Shown here one piece after another: positions 9,108 to 18,006 of a DNA stretch of 64,000 bases (position 1 is the first letter of the stretch; each line of letters starts with the position of its first letter). The stretch comes from Lachnospiraceae bacterium. GTDB taxonomy: Bacteria > Bacillota > Clostridia > Lachnospirales > Lachnospiraceae. The stretch is from contig JAGAMG010000050.1 of the NCBI GenBank assembly GCA_017624835.1, positions 101,018-165,017 on the forward strand, read 5' to 3'. Under the pieces are notes generated by a model, which was not told the DNA's origin, did not search any database, and worked only from the letters and a program-made list of their open reading frames with translations. The translations under genes were made by a program, and so were the position numbers.

Positions 9108-11056
9108 GTAGAAAGCGAACACATTTAAATAAATCCCAGAGAATGCAGCTGAAAGCGTTTATCTGTGTATCGGGTATCTTGCTATTATTGTTGTTGTTTC
9201 TTGGAAAGATAGTAATATCCCTACTACATAAGGAGCCGGAGCAAAAGCCGGAGCCGGAAGTACATATTCCTATAATGGAACTGTATTCAAATGTATGGAT
9301 AATGGAAGCGGATGCAGAAAAAATCATGGTATTCCGGGATGGGGCGGAAGAAACCTATTATTATGGAGATGGTGTAAATGTAGCTGCGGATGGAAGTCAG
9401 GTTTACGGAGATTTGGTGCGGGAACAAATTGCAGATATTACCCTGTCCGATGGAAAGGTTGACAAGATAGAAGTAAAGCAGGAAAAGGTAAATGGCAAGA
9501 TATTGAGTGCTGATGCAGATGGTGTTGAGATAGAAGGAATGGGGAAGCTGCCCTTGGCAAAGGATTATAAGGGGTATCGTATATTTAATATCCTTGAGAT
9601 GTGCACCATAGAAGATTTACCCTTTGGTTATGATTTTGCAGATTTGGTATTGGATAACGGTCAGATTTGTGCCCTTTTACTTGCAAAGGAAGAGGCTATG
9701 GAGTATATTCGTGTTTTGATTAAAGCCTCTGATTACTCCGGTCTTTTGCATGAGGAAGTGACAGTTACTTCGGATAGTGATTTTACGGTACAATACGGAA
9801 ACTATGATAATTTGCAATATGAAGAACATCCTGCCGGGGAGGAAATTGTAATAGGCAGGGATAGCGAATATTTAGCCGGTGGAAGAGTTAGTATTCTTCC
9901 TAAGGTAATTACCGGAAAGGTTATTTTAAATAGTGTAAACAGAAATCAAGGAATTCCAAGCTATAGAGGACATATGGAATTGGTAGGGACAAATGATGGC
10001 ATTGCTGTGATTAATCAGGTTACCTTAGAGGAATATTTATATAGTGTAGTTCCCAGCGAAATGCCTTCTTCTTACCCGGAGGAGGCGTTGAAAGCTCAGG
10101 CAATCTGCGCCAGAACCTATGCCTACGGACATATGCTTCATGCAGGATATCCTGAGTATGGTGCTCATGTGGATGACAGTACCTCCTATCAGGTCTACAA
10201 TAATATTTTGGAGCAGGAAAGTACTACTACGGCCGCCAAGGGAACCTATGGGCAGCTTTTGTTTACAGAAGGTGGTGCACTGGCGGGAACCTATTATTAT
10301 TCCACCTCCTGCGGAGTGGGAACGGATGCAAAGGTTTGGAAGACGGAAGCGGCACAGAATATAACCTATCTGAAAGCAAAGGCTTTGAACAAAAGTAGTA
10401 TGCAGAGGGAATTGACGGGAGAGGTTGACCAGGAAAATGCAGAGGATGTTGGTGTGGCTTTGCAGGATGAGGAAGCTTTTGCGGAATTTATTTCTGTTAT
10501 CCGTGAGGATGACTTTGAGGTGGCAGAAGGGTGGTATCGCTGGAATTATCAAGTAGAAAGCATTGATACAGAGCATATGCTGGAGGTACTTCAAAAAAGG
10601 TACAATGCTAATGAAAAGTTGGTTTTGACACAAAAGGATGAAGAGTTTGTCAGTGAACCTATAGAGGAGTTGGAGCAGATAACAGACCTGTATGTGGAAA
10701 AACGTGGTGTGGGCGGAATTGCCGATGAGCTTATTATTGAGACAAAGAAGCATACTTATAAGGTGATTTCCGAGCATAATATACGTTATGTCCTAAATGA
10801 TGGAGAAAGTAAAATTCACAGACAGGATGGCAGCAAGGTTGCTTCGCCCAATTTACTGCCCAGTGGATTCTTTATTTTAGAGCCTGAAAAGGAAAATGAT
10901 GTGGTAACAGGCTACAGCCTGAACGGAGGGGGATTTGGGCACGGCGTAGGAATGAGTCAGAATGGTGCCAGAAGTATGGCAAAATGTGGTTATACCTCAG
11001 AACAGATTTTACTATTCTTCTATGAAAATTGCTATATTGCGAATGTATATGAGTAG
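9104..11056 (+). CDS. SpoIID/LytB domain protein, membrane anchored
   Basis: 650 residues with one N-terminal membrane segment (about 20-40) and a large extracytoplasmic part. The SpoIID-type signature VVPSEMPSSYPEEALKAQA and the later ARTYAYGH mark the peptidoglycan lytic-transglycosylase-like domain, and the GFGHGVGMSQNGA motif lies near the C-terminus. SpoIID degrades septal peptidoglycan during engulfment, but this protein has a long extra N-terminal region and is not preceded by spoIIR or followed by spoIIIA-type genes, so a general cell-wall role is as likely. The start is TTG at 9104, overlapping the stop of the AraC gene. Confidence 0.88.
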   Translation: MSRKRTHLNKSQRMQLKAFICVSGILLLLLLFLGKIVISLLHKEPEQKPEPEVHIPIMELYSNVWIMEADAEKIMVFRDGAEETYYYGDGVNVAADGSQVYGDLVREQIADITLSDGKVDKIEVKQEKVNGKILSADADGVEIEGMGKLPLAKDYKGYRIFNILEMCTIEDLPFGYDFADLVLDNGQICALLLAKEEAMEYIRVLIKASDYSGLLHEEVTVTSDSDFTVQYGNYDNLQYEEHPAGEEIVIGRDSEYLAGGRVSILPKVITGKVILNSVNRNQGIPSYRGHMELVGTNDGIAVINQVTLEEYLYSVVPSEMPSSYPEEALKAQAICARTYAYGHMLHAGYPEYGAHVDDSTSYQVYNNILEQESTTTAAKGTYGQLLFTEGGALAGTYYYSTSCGVGTDAKVWKTEAAQNITYLKAKALNKSSMQRELTGEVDQENAEDVGVALQDEEAFAEFISVIREDDFEVAEGWYRWNYQVESIDTEHMLEVLQKRYNANEKLVLTQKDEEFVSEPIEELEQITDLYVEKRGVGGIADELIIETKKHTYKVISEHNIRYVLNDGESKIHRQDGSKVASPNLLPSGFFILEPEKENDVVTGYSLNGGGFGHGVGMSQNGARSMAKCGYTSEQILLFFYENCYIANVYE

Positions 11057-11083
11057 ACCTTTTGAGGAAAGGAAGCAAAGGAT

Positions 11084-11890
11084 ATGTTGAGAAAAGGGAT
11101 TACCCTGGTACTTAGTATTGCAAAACAGATAAAAAAGCAGAATATAAGTGCATTTGCAGCAAGTACAGCCTTTTTCTTTTTTCTGTCGCTGGTTCCCATG
11201 TTGGTGATGGTGTGTACGATAATTCCCTATACGCCTTTGACAGAAAAAAATTTGGTGGCTGTGATTACAGAATTGACACCGGATGCCATGGATGCTTTGG
11301 CAGAAAATTTGATAGCTGAGGTCTATGAAAAATCGGCTGGAATCCTTTCCGTAGCAATTATTGCCACTATCTGGTCGGCGGGAAAGGGAGTGATGGCATT
11401 GATGCAGGGCTTGAATGTAATTTCAGGAGTGGAGGAAGATAGAAATTATTTTGTGGTGCGGTTGGTTTCTTCCTTTTATACAGTCATAATGCTGCTTATT
11501 ATGCTAATGTCCCTGGTGATAATGGTGTTTGGAAATGAACTTGTGGAGCTTGCGCTGTATCGCATTCCACAATTACAGGTGATTGTAGCTTTTTTTATGA
11601 ATTTTCGGTTTGTGCTGGTGTGGTTTGTGCTTTCTGTTTTGTTTGCCATGATATATGCGTATATTCCCAATGAGAAGCTGAAATTCAGGGAACAATTGAC
11701 AGGAGCTATGTTTTCGGCCATCGGCTGGAGTGTATTTTCCTGGTGTTTTTCCATTTATGTAAGCAGGATGGGGGCAGGTATTTATGGTAGCTTGTCTGTG
11801 ATTATTCTGGTGATGATTTGGATGTATGTGTGTATGTATATTGTGATGATAGGAGCTTACTTGAATCATTATTTTAATCGGAGCAAATAA
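11084..11890 (+). CDS. YihY/BrkB-family inner-membrane protein
   Basis: 268 residues with about six membrane helices and the family pattern SAFAASTAFFFFLSLVPML near the N-terminus. YihY/BrkB proteins were once thought to be ribonuclease BN; that assignment was withdrawn and the function remains unclear. It begins 27 bp after the SpoIID/LytB gene with a GGAAAGGA-type ribosome site, and is followed by a terminator, so it likely ends an AraC-SpoIID-YihY operon. Confidence 0.9.
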   Translation: MLRKGITLVLSIAKQIKKQNISAFAASTAFFFFLSLVPMLVMVCTIIPYTPLTEKNLVAVITELTPDAMDALAENLIAEVYEKSAGILSVAIIATIWSAGKGVMALMQGLNVISGVEEDRNYFVVRLVSSFYTVIMLLIMLMSLVIMVFGNELVELALYRIPQLQVIVAFFMNFRFVLVWFVLSVLFAMIYAYIPNEKLKFREQLTGAMFSAIGWSVFSWCFSIYVSRMGAGIYGSLSVIILVMIWMYVCMYIVMIGAYLNHYFNRSK

Positions 11891-11925
11891 AGAGCATTCG
11901 TGTGATAATATAAAAGTTTAAAATG

Positions 11926-11965
11926 AAAACCCGGAAAATGTTTCAAACATTTCTCGGGTTTTTCT
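11926..11965 (+). terminator. Terminator, possibly bidirectional
   Basis: AAACCCG stem with a second AATGTTT/AAACATT part and a TTTTTCTT tail. The complementary strand also reads into T-rich sequence, so it may serve the convergent GH3 gene too. Confidence 0.85.
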
Positions 11966-12016
11966 TAGGAGAATATATGAATAAAGAATGCACTTAAGTG
12001 ATGGTTAGTAATGCGT

Positions 12017-14098
12017 TTATATAGTGATCTCCATAGCGGTATCTGAGGAGAAACCAACGGAAATGGTAGCTCCGGTTCCATCAAAGATACGTTCTCCGGC
12101 TTCATTGACTAGGCTGAAAGCAGAAGTGGGAATGGTAAGTCGGAAGGAACCGTTTTCCCCTTTTTTCAGTGCAATACGCTGGAAGGCTGCCAACTTCTTG
12201 TTGGGAACTTCCCAAGTACTTCCATTTACATGTACATAGAGCTGTAAAACCTCATCTACATCATAAGCACTTTCGTTTTTGCAGTTGACAGTACAGGTAA
12301 TATCTTGTTTCTGAGCATCTGTAAAGGAGAAAGGTACTGCAAGATTTTCGATGGTAAGATTACCATAGGTAAGACCATAACCAAAGCAACGCCAAGGCTT
12401 TTCGCTCATATAGCGGTAGGTACGCTCTTTCATGGAGTAATCCGTGATATCCGGCAGCGTGTTTGTATTGTAATAGAAGGTAAGGGGCAGCTTTCCGCAA
12501 GCAGCAGCCTTGCCAAATAAAATATCAGCAACTGCGCGGCCACCTTCGCCACCGGGATACCATACCTGCATAATGGCTCTTGCCTGTTCCTCATAGGCGG
12601 ATAAATCCATGGGGCTTCCGGAAGCGTTAAGGATAATCACGGGCTTGCCGGTTGCAAGAACTCTTTCGACTAACTCACGCTGTACCTTGGGGAGCAGGAG
12701 ATCGGGCTTGTCACCGCTGGCAAATTCATTGCCGGTATCTCCCTGTTCTCCTTCTAAGGTAGCATCTAAGCCTACACATAGGATAACCAAATCAGAATTT
12801 TCTGCAGCAAAGGCGGCTTCAATAACCCGGTAGTTTTCCTGAGGTCTGCCTACTCGGGGCTCTTTAATCAGTTGACAGCCCTGTCCGTAATGTAATTGAA
12901 TATCCAAAGCGTCGCAGTAAGCACGGATACCTTCTAAGAGAGTAATGGTTCTGGCAGGTGTGCCACTGTAATTTCCAACCAAAGCATTGGCACTGTCTGC
13001 GTTGGGACCGATAACTGCAATGGTTTTATAATGTTCTGTTTTCAAGGGCAAGATACCGTCGTTTTTCAGTAATACGCAGCTTTTTACTGCTGTTTCATAT
13101 GCAAGTTCTAAATGCTCCTTGCAGCCAACTACGCTATAAGGAATTTCGTCCAGACCGGATTTATCAAACATTCCCAGTAGGAAGCGGGTGGTAAACAAGC
13201 GTACAGCACTGCGTTTGATTTCTTCCGCAGTAACCTTCTTTTTCTGATAAGCTGTCATCAGATGCTCGTAGGTACAGCCACAGTTTACATCACAGCCCAT
13301 TTTCAGTGCGAGAGCAGCGGAATCCTCAGGCTTCTTTGTAACCATGTGATGTTCATGGAAATCACGGATTGCCCAACAGTCAGAAACATAATGTCCCCGG
13401 AACTGCCATTTATCACGCAAAACCCCGTTCATCAAATAGTTGTGGGCACAACAGGGTTCTCCGTTGGTACGGTTGTAAGCTCCCATAACAGCTTCTACAT
13501 TAGCTTTGGTAACACAAGCCTCAAAGGCTGGAAGATAGGTTTCCCATAAATCCTTATCAGTAGGTCTTGCATCAAATTCATGGCGAAGTCCTTCGGGACC
13601 GGAGTGTACTGCAAAGTGCTTTGCGCAAGCAGCGGTCATCATATAGCCATCCTTCTTGGTTTGAAGACCTTCTACAAACGCACAGCCCAAAGCGGCGGTA
13701 AGTACAGGGTCTTCCCCATAGGTTTCCTGACCGCGTCCCCAGCGGGGGTCACGGAAAATGTTGATATTGGGAGCCCACATGGTAAGTCCCTTGTATTGGG
13801 TGCGGTCATTGTGGGGGGAATAGGCGTTATATTTTGCCCTGGTTTCTACTGCAATAGCAGATGCAATCCGATGTAATAAATCTACATCAAAAGTAGCCCC
13901 CATGCCGATAGCCTGGGGGAAACAGGTAGCAGTACCGGCTCTTGCCACCCCGTGCAGAGCTTCGTTCCACCAATTATATTCCGGTATGTTTAATCTGGGA
14001 ATGGCAGGGGCTTTGTAGCGAAGCTGTCCGGCAGCTTCTTCAACAGTCATTTGCGCCACAAGGGCTTCCGCTTTTTGGCTTGCTTCTTCTCTGGTCAT
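12017..14098 (-). CDS. Glycoside hydrolase family 3 (beta-glucosidase/beta-xylosidase type)
   Basis: 693 residues. Hydrolyses terminal beta-linked glucose or xylose from oligosaccharides; exact substrate not inferable. N-terminal barrel with KHF (K160-H161) and the nucleophile region VSDCWAI (D240), then the alpha/beta sandwich (about 340-560) and a fibronectin-III-like domain at the C-terminus. No signal peptide, hence cytoplasmic, which implies import of oligosaccharides by a transporter not in this window. A GGAGGT site precedes the ATG at 14098. It is divergent from the secreted glycosidase-like gene at 14358. Confidence 0.93.
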   Translation of the reverse strand: MTREEASQKAEALVAQMTVEEAAGQLRYKAPAIPRLNIPEYNWWNEALHGVARAGTATCFPQAIGMGATFDVDLLHRIASAIAVETRAKYNAYSPHNDRTQYKGLTMWAPNINIFRDPRWGRGQETYGEDPVLTAALGCAFVEGLQTKKDGYMMTAACAKHFAVHSGPEGLRHEFDARPTDKDLWETYLPAFEACVTKANVEAVMGAYNRTNGEPCCAHNYLMNGVLRDKWQFRGHYVSDCWAIRDFHEHHMVTKKPEDSAALALKMGCDVNCGCTYEHLMTAYQKKKVTAEEIKRSAVRLFTTRFLLGMFDKSGLDEIPYSVVGCKEHLELAYETAVKSCVLLKNDGILPLKTEHYKTIAVIGPNADSANALVGNYSGTPARTITLLEGIRAYCDALDIQLHYGQGCQLIKEPRVGRPQENYRVIEAAFAAENSDLVILCVGLDATLEGEQGDTGNEFASGDKPDLLLPKVQRELVERVLATGKPVIILNASGSPMDLSAYEEQARAIMQVWYPGGEGGRAVADILFGKAAACGKLPLTFYYNTNTLPDITDYSMKERTYRYMSEKPWRCFGYGLTYGNLTIENLAVPFSFTDAQKQDITCTVNCKNESAYDVDEVLQLYVHVNGSTWEVPNKKLAAFQRIALKKGENGSFRLTIPTSAFSLVNEAGERIFDGTGATISVGFSSDTAMEITI

Positions 14099-14259
14099 GA
14101 GGTACCTCCGTTTTAGTTTGATAATTTATTTTATTTACTTGTTTTGTTGATTGGGGAATTTGTTTAATCTTATATTAGGACATTTATTAAGGAAATGCGC
14201 GTCAAAAAGCATGATATAGTAGGACAAAAATTGCAGTGTAGAGAATATCTTAGGCATAT

Positions 14260-14288
14260 TTGCATTCTATAAGACCTCATGATATAAT
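14260..14288 (+). promoter_or_regulatory. Promoter for the secreted GH-A-like gene
   Basis: TTGCAT (14260-14265), 17-bp spacer, TATAAT (14283-14288). A small palindrome GGGGA-GTAA-TCCCC (14294-14307) lies over the expected start site and could be an operator or an early mRNA hairpin. The rest of the 259-bp divergent gap (14099-14357) shows nothing else I recognise. Confidence 0.65.
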
Positions 14289-14357
14289 TATTTGGGGAGT
14301 AATCCCCATATTTACTAGAGAAAATGGATGAAACACTTAATTAAATGAGGCAGAAAA

Positions 14358-16436
14358 ATGAAAGTATTGATAAGATTAGTGATAATTTTATTATCACTAA
14401 TGATGATAAGCACACCGGTTTTGGAGGTGTCGGCGGCGAAACATAAGGATATGTTCAAAAAAGCGGATAGTATTAAGGGAATGCAGGGGACAATATATGC
14501 TTCCACATTTGGTGGGGTAGACCATAATCTGATGAATTTGCATTTGGATGAATGTATCTTTGAACCGGGCAGTACAGGGTGGAAATTCAAATATGAATTT
14601 GAAGGAGAAACCTTCTATTTCAATGATCCGCTAGGATATGACTTTATTTCGCGGAGTAATAAAAACAATATGTCCATTAGCATCGTATTCCTTTTGAGAA
14701 TGCGAAAGGATGCACATGGCAATAGTTCAGAATTCCTGATAGATTCTGCATCTCGTAAGGCAGGCTATGCCTATTATGCACCTAACTGTGATTTGAGTAC
14801 CTATGGAGGTCGGGCAATTCGTGCGTACTGGCATTTCCTCATGGAAAAATTACAAAAAGAGGGAAGTCATATTGATAACTTTATTTTGGGCAATGAGGTA
14901 AATATGCCCAATTCATGGCATTACAGTGGCGGTGTAGATAATCAGACAGTGGCAAATAAATATGCGGATGCGTTCTATATTATGTATAGTGCGGTGAAAA
15001 AGTATTCGGACGTGTCGCGTTGCAGTGTCAGTGTTGATCATAGTTGGAATCACGATGATGTTGGCAGGGGTATTACAGTAAAAAAATTTCTCCATATGTT
15101 TAATGACAGATTGGAACAGCATGAGGAAAATGTGGAATGGTGTGTTTCCGCACATTTGTATCCGGGATTGCTCTTTGATACCAGAATCTGGAAACATCCC
15201 TACGGTTTGGCAACCAATAGCAGTGATACCAAAATGGTTGACGGTACGAATCTTTCTGTGATGACGAATTATATTCGGGAGGAGTTTGGTGTAGAACATC
15301 GCGTTATGTTGACGGAGCAGGGGTTTGGTAATGCATTTGGACAGGAAGCTCAGGCGGCATGTCTTGCCTATACCTATTATGCAGCAAAATATGACCCAAT
15401 GGTGGATAGCTTTCTTATTTTGAACGCAGATGCAGGCAGTACAGTATATGCAGGTAAGGTCTATGGTATGAATTTCAAAATTGATGGTACTCTGGCAGGG
15501 GAGGTTTATACCAAAATTGATAATGGAAACGAAGAAGATCAGCAGTGGATTGCAGATGTATGCCTTCCTGTTATCGGAGTTAGCTCTTGGAGCGAGGTTA
15601 TTCCTAATTTTGGAAACACTCCGAACCGAGATTTTTCTTTGGTATCAGATATTCAGATAGAAGAGAAAGATTTGACAATAAATGTGCCCGATACCTATAC
15701 TTTACATGTGGCAGTGTTACCGGAGAATGCGGATAATAAGACACTTACATGGTTCTCATCGGATGAATCCGTCGTGACTGTAAAGGATGGTGTGTTAACT
15801 GCGATGCAACCTGGGACTGCAACGATTACCGCCAGTGCAACGGATGGGGCGAAGGTAAGTGCTGTATGTGAGGTAAATGTACAACAGTTGGTGACGGGGG
15901 TTGGGTTGAGTGAAAAACATATTGCCTTATTTCCGGGAAAAAACCATACTTTAAATGCGAGCGTGACACCGGAGAATGCGGATAATAAGACACTTACATG
16001 GTCTTCATCGGATAAATCCATTGTGAGCGTAGAGAATGGTAAGCTTACGGCAAAGCAACTGGGACATGCAGTGGTAACTGCCACAGCGACAGATGGCAGT
16101 AAAGTATATGACAGATGTGAAGTCATGGTGATACAGCCGGTAGCTGAAATCGTACTGAGTGAAAATGTATTGGAGATGAAGGTTGGAAAAAACTATACCT
16201 TGCAGGCCAATGCCTTGCCGGAAGATGCAGGTAACCGAAATTTGATTTGGAAATCTGAAAATGATGAAATTGTCACAGCTTTTGGGTATGGTAATTTGAG
16301 TGCGAAAGCGGAGGGAACCACTAAGATTATCGCTTCAGCCACGGACGGCAGCGGTGTCTGCGCGGAATGTACCGTTATCGTAACAAATAATTTGTTCAAT
16401 GAGATTGCTAATTTTTTCGCAAATATTTGGGAATAA
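14358..16436 (+). CDS. Secreted DUF5722-like GH-A-fold protein with three Big2 repeats
   Basis: 692 residues. Signal peptide at 1-27 (basic start, hydrophobic core, VSA-AKH). Residues about 40-430 look like a clan GH-A TIM-barrel of the DUF5722 type: an Asn-Glu pair in FILGNEVN (E180) fits the acid/base position and Glu in VMLTEQGFG (E320) fits the nucleophile. Residues about 435-685 are three bacterial Ig-like (Big2) repeats of about 83 residues, each with a LTW/LIW-SS/E-D/N core. There is no sortase motif or C-terminal anchor, so it is secreted or wall-associated through the Ig repeats. Catalysis is inferred from motif geometry; the substrate is unknown. Confidence 0.75.
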   Translation: MKVLIRLVIILLSLMMISTPVLEVSAAKHKDMFKKADSIKGMQGTIYASTFGGVDHNLMNLHLDECIFEPGSTGWKFKYEFEGETFYFNDPLGYDFISRSNKNNMSISIVFLLRMRKDAHGNSSEFLIDSASRKAGYAYYAPNCDLSTYGGRAIRAYWHFLMEKLQKEGSHIDNFILGNEVNMPNSWHYSGGVDNQTVANKYADAFYIMYSAVKKYSDVSRCSVSVDHSWNHDDVGRGITVKKFLHMFNDRLEQHEENVEWCVSAHLYPGLLFDTRIWKHPYGLATNSSDTKMVDGTNLSVMTNYIREEFGVEHRVMLTEQGFGNAFGQEAQAACLAYTYYAAKYDPMVDSFLILNADAGSTVYAGKVYGMNFKIDGTLAGEVYTKIDNGNEEDQQWIADVCLPVIGVSSWSEVIPNFGNTPNRDFSLVSDIQIEEKDLTINVPDTYTLHVAVLPENADNKTLTWFSSDESVVTVKDGVLTAMQPGTATITASATDGAKVSAVCEVNVQQLVTGVGLSEKHIALFPGKNHTLNASVTPENADNKTLTWSSSDKSIVSVENGKLTAKQLGHAVVTATATDGSKVYDRCEVMVIQPVAEIVLSENVLEMKVGKNYTLQANALPEDAGNRNLIWKSENDEIVTAFGYGNLSAKAEGTTKIIASATDGSGVCAECTVIVTNNLFNEIANFFANIWE
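15719..16002 (+). repeat. 35-bp direct repeat in the Ig-like region
   Basis: A 35-bp identical segment occurs at 15719-15753 and 15968-16002, 249 bp (83 codons) apart, encoding the PENADNKTLTW core of Big2 units 1 and 2. The third unit has diverged, so units 1 and 2 are the recent duplication. Confidence 0.9.
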
Positions 16437-16491
16437 ATGACTTGAGTTTCCGCAAATTGTAATTTTAAAATGAATGTAGCCTGTAAAAGCC

Positions 16492-16520
16492 TTGACATTT
16501 TCCACCAAAATCACTACAAT
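16492..16520 (+). promoter_or_regulatory. Promoter of the pheST transcript
   Basis: TTGACA (16492-16497), 17-bp spacer, TACAAT (16515-16520). Transcription would begin at about 16527, at the 5' edge of the T-box leader. Confidence 0.85.
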
Positions 16521-16526
16521 AATAGG

Positions 16527-16815
16527 CAGTGAATAAAGGCAATGATGGTACACAGTAGAATATTATTTCCTTTCAGAGAGAGGAGGTCACCGGCTGCAAG
16601 CCTCCTTAAGTTCAGATAATATTTGAATTTCCTACCGGAGCTGCTTGGAGGAAACAATTGGTGCAGACAGGGTATAAGTGCTCGGAGAACTGCACGAAAT
16701 TAGAAAGTAATCCAAGCCGGGTGGCGCACGTTAAGCGTAAATGAGAGCCCAATTTTTGAGAGAGACTTTTCTAAAACAAAAATGGGAAATAGGGTGGTAC
16801 CGCGGAAATATTCGT
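16527..16815 (+). promoter_or_regulatory. T-box leader (tRNA-Phe responsive)
   Basis: Senses uncharged tRNA and permits readthrough into pheST when phenylalanyl-tRNA is scarce. The hallmark T-box sequence AGGGTGGTACCGCGG lies at 16791-16805. Upstream are a stem I with an AGAGAGGAGG segment and, on its 3' side, GAA-T-TTC, giving a candidate UUC (Phe) specifier at 16629-16631, consistent with the downstream genes. Exact pairing of the specifier loop was not computed. Confidence 0.93.
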
Positions 16816-16853
16816 CCCTTGTTACATGAAAGTGTAGCAAGGGATTTTCTTAT
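16816..16853 (+). terminator. T-box-controlled terminator
   Basis: CCCTTG...CAAGGG stem (16816-16821 with about 16837-16842) and ATTTTCTT tail directly after the T-box sequence. It competes with the antiterminator that contains the T-box bulge. Confidence 0.85.
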
Positions 16854-16955
16854 GCATTGCGCGGAAGACAACATGCGCACATCATGTGGCAGGTAAAGCA
16901 GTGCACGGCTGTAAACATAACAGGCAAAAATTCAGAAAAAGAAAGGATGAACAAA

Positions 16956-17981
16956 ATGAACGCAAGTTTAGAGCAGATTAAGCAGGAAATTATTTCCGGC
17001 GCAGAGGAGTTAAATTCCTCCAAAGAAGTATATGAGTTCAGAAAGAAATTTTTGGATGGTAAGACCGGTAAAATCGGTCTGTTAATGCGAGAAATGAAGA
17101 ACATTCCTCCGGAGCAGAGAGCGGATTACGGAAAAGGTGTAAATGAACTGAAGGAATGGGCTTTGGGCTTTATTGTGGAATTGGATGAGAAGATGAAGGC
17201 AAAGGAATTACAGGCAAGATATGAGTCTGAGAAGATTGATATTTCCCTGCCTTCTGTAGAGACTGAGGAAGGAAATCTTCATCCCATTACTCTGATTCGC
17301 AATCAGTTAATTGATATTTTTGCAGGAATGGGCTTTGAGATTTATGAAGGTGCTGAAATTGAAACCGACTATTATAACTTTACAGCATTAAATACCCCTC
17401 AGGATCATCCGGCAAGAGATATGCAGGATACCTTTTATCTGTCACCGGAATTCTTACTGCGTACCCAGACATCCGCTGGACAAATTCATGTAATGGAGGC
17501 AAAACAGCCCCCTATCAAGATTTTGTCCCCCGGTAAGGTATTCCGTTCCGATGATGATGCTACCCATTCTCCTATGTTTACCCAGATGGAAGGTTTGGTA
17601 GTGGACAAGGGAATTACCTTATGTGACTTACAGGGAATGCTGGATGTTTTTGTAAAGAAGATTTACGGAGAGGGTACCAAGACCAGACTTCGTCCTTCCT
17701 ATTTCCCTTTCACAGAGCCTTCTGTAGAAGTGGACTGTAGCTGTTTTGAATGTGGCGGAACCGGCTGTAAGCTTTGTAAGGGTACCGGCTGGATTGAGAT
17801 TTTAGGTGCCGGTGTGGTAAATAACAAGGTGCTTGAGAACTGTGGAATTGATTCCAATGAATACAGTGGATTTGCTTTTGGTATCGGTATTGAACGTACT
17901 GCAATGTTGAAATATGGCATTAACAACATTAAGCTTTTGTTTGAATCCGATTTGCGTGTATTAAAGCAGTTGAACGATTAA
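16956..17981 (+). CDS. pheS: Phenylalanine-tRNA ligase alpha subunit
   Basis: Catalytic subunit of the heterotetrameric enzyme that charges tRNA-Phe. Class II motifs are present: motif 2 region [13 protein letters not shown], the MEGLVVD strand, and motif 3 [18 protein letters not shown]-terminal coiled-coil at about 1-90. I place the start at ATG 16956 (protein begins MNASLEQ), 8 bp after a GAAAGGA site, giving 341 residues, the normal length; ATG 16947 is inside that ribosome site, and frames reaching back to 16857 start inside the T-box terminator. pheT follows. Confidence 0.97.
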   Translation: MNASLEQIKQEIISGAEELNSSKEVYEFRKKFLDGKTGKIGLLMREMKNIPPEQRADYGKGVNELKEWALGFIVELDEKMKAKELQARYESEKIDISLPSVETEEGNLHPITLIRNQLIDIFAGMGFEIYEGAEIETDYYNFTALNTPQDHPARDMQDTFYLSPEFLLRTQTSAGQIHVMEAKQPPIKILSPGKVFRSDDDATHSPMFTQMEGLVVDKGITLCDLQGMLDVFVKKIYGEGTKTRLRPSYFPFTEPSVEVDCSCFECGGTGCKLCKGTGWIEILGAGVVNNKVLENCGIDSNEYSGFAFGIGIERTAMLKYGINNIKLLFESDLRVLKQLND

Positions 17982-18006
17982 TTATGGAAAGGTAAGGTAT
18001 TAAATT

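Noticed and set aside
15719-16380. CRISPR-like or transposon repeats suggested by the 35-bp direct repeat
   Set aside because: Only two copies, in frame and within a coding Ig-like domain array; explained by domain duplication.
16857-16955. Longer pheS start at 16857
   Set aside because: It would begin right at the T-box terminator without a ribosome site and add residues not in the family; 16956 fits better.
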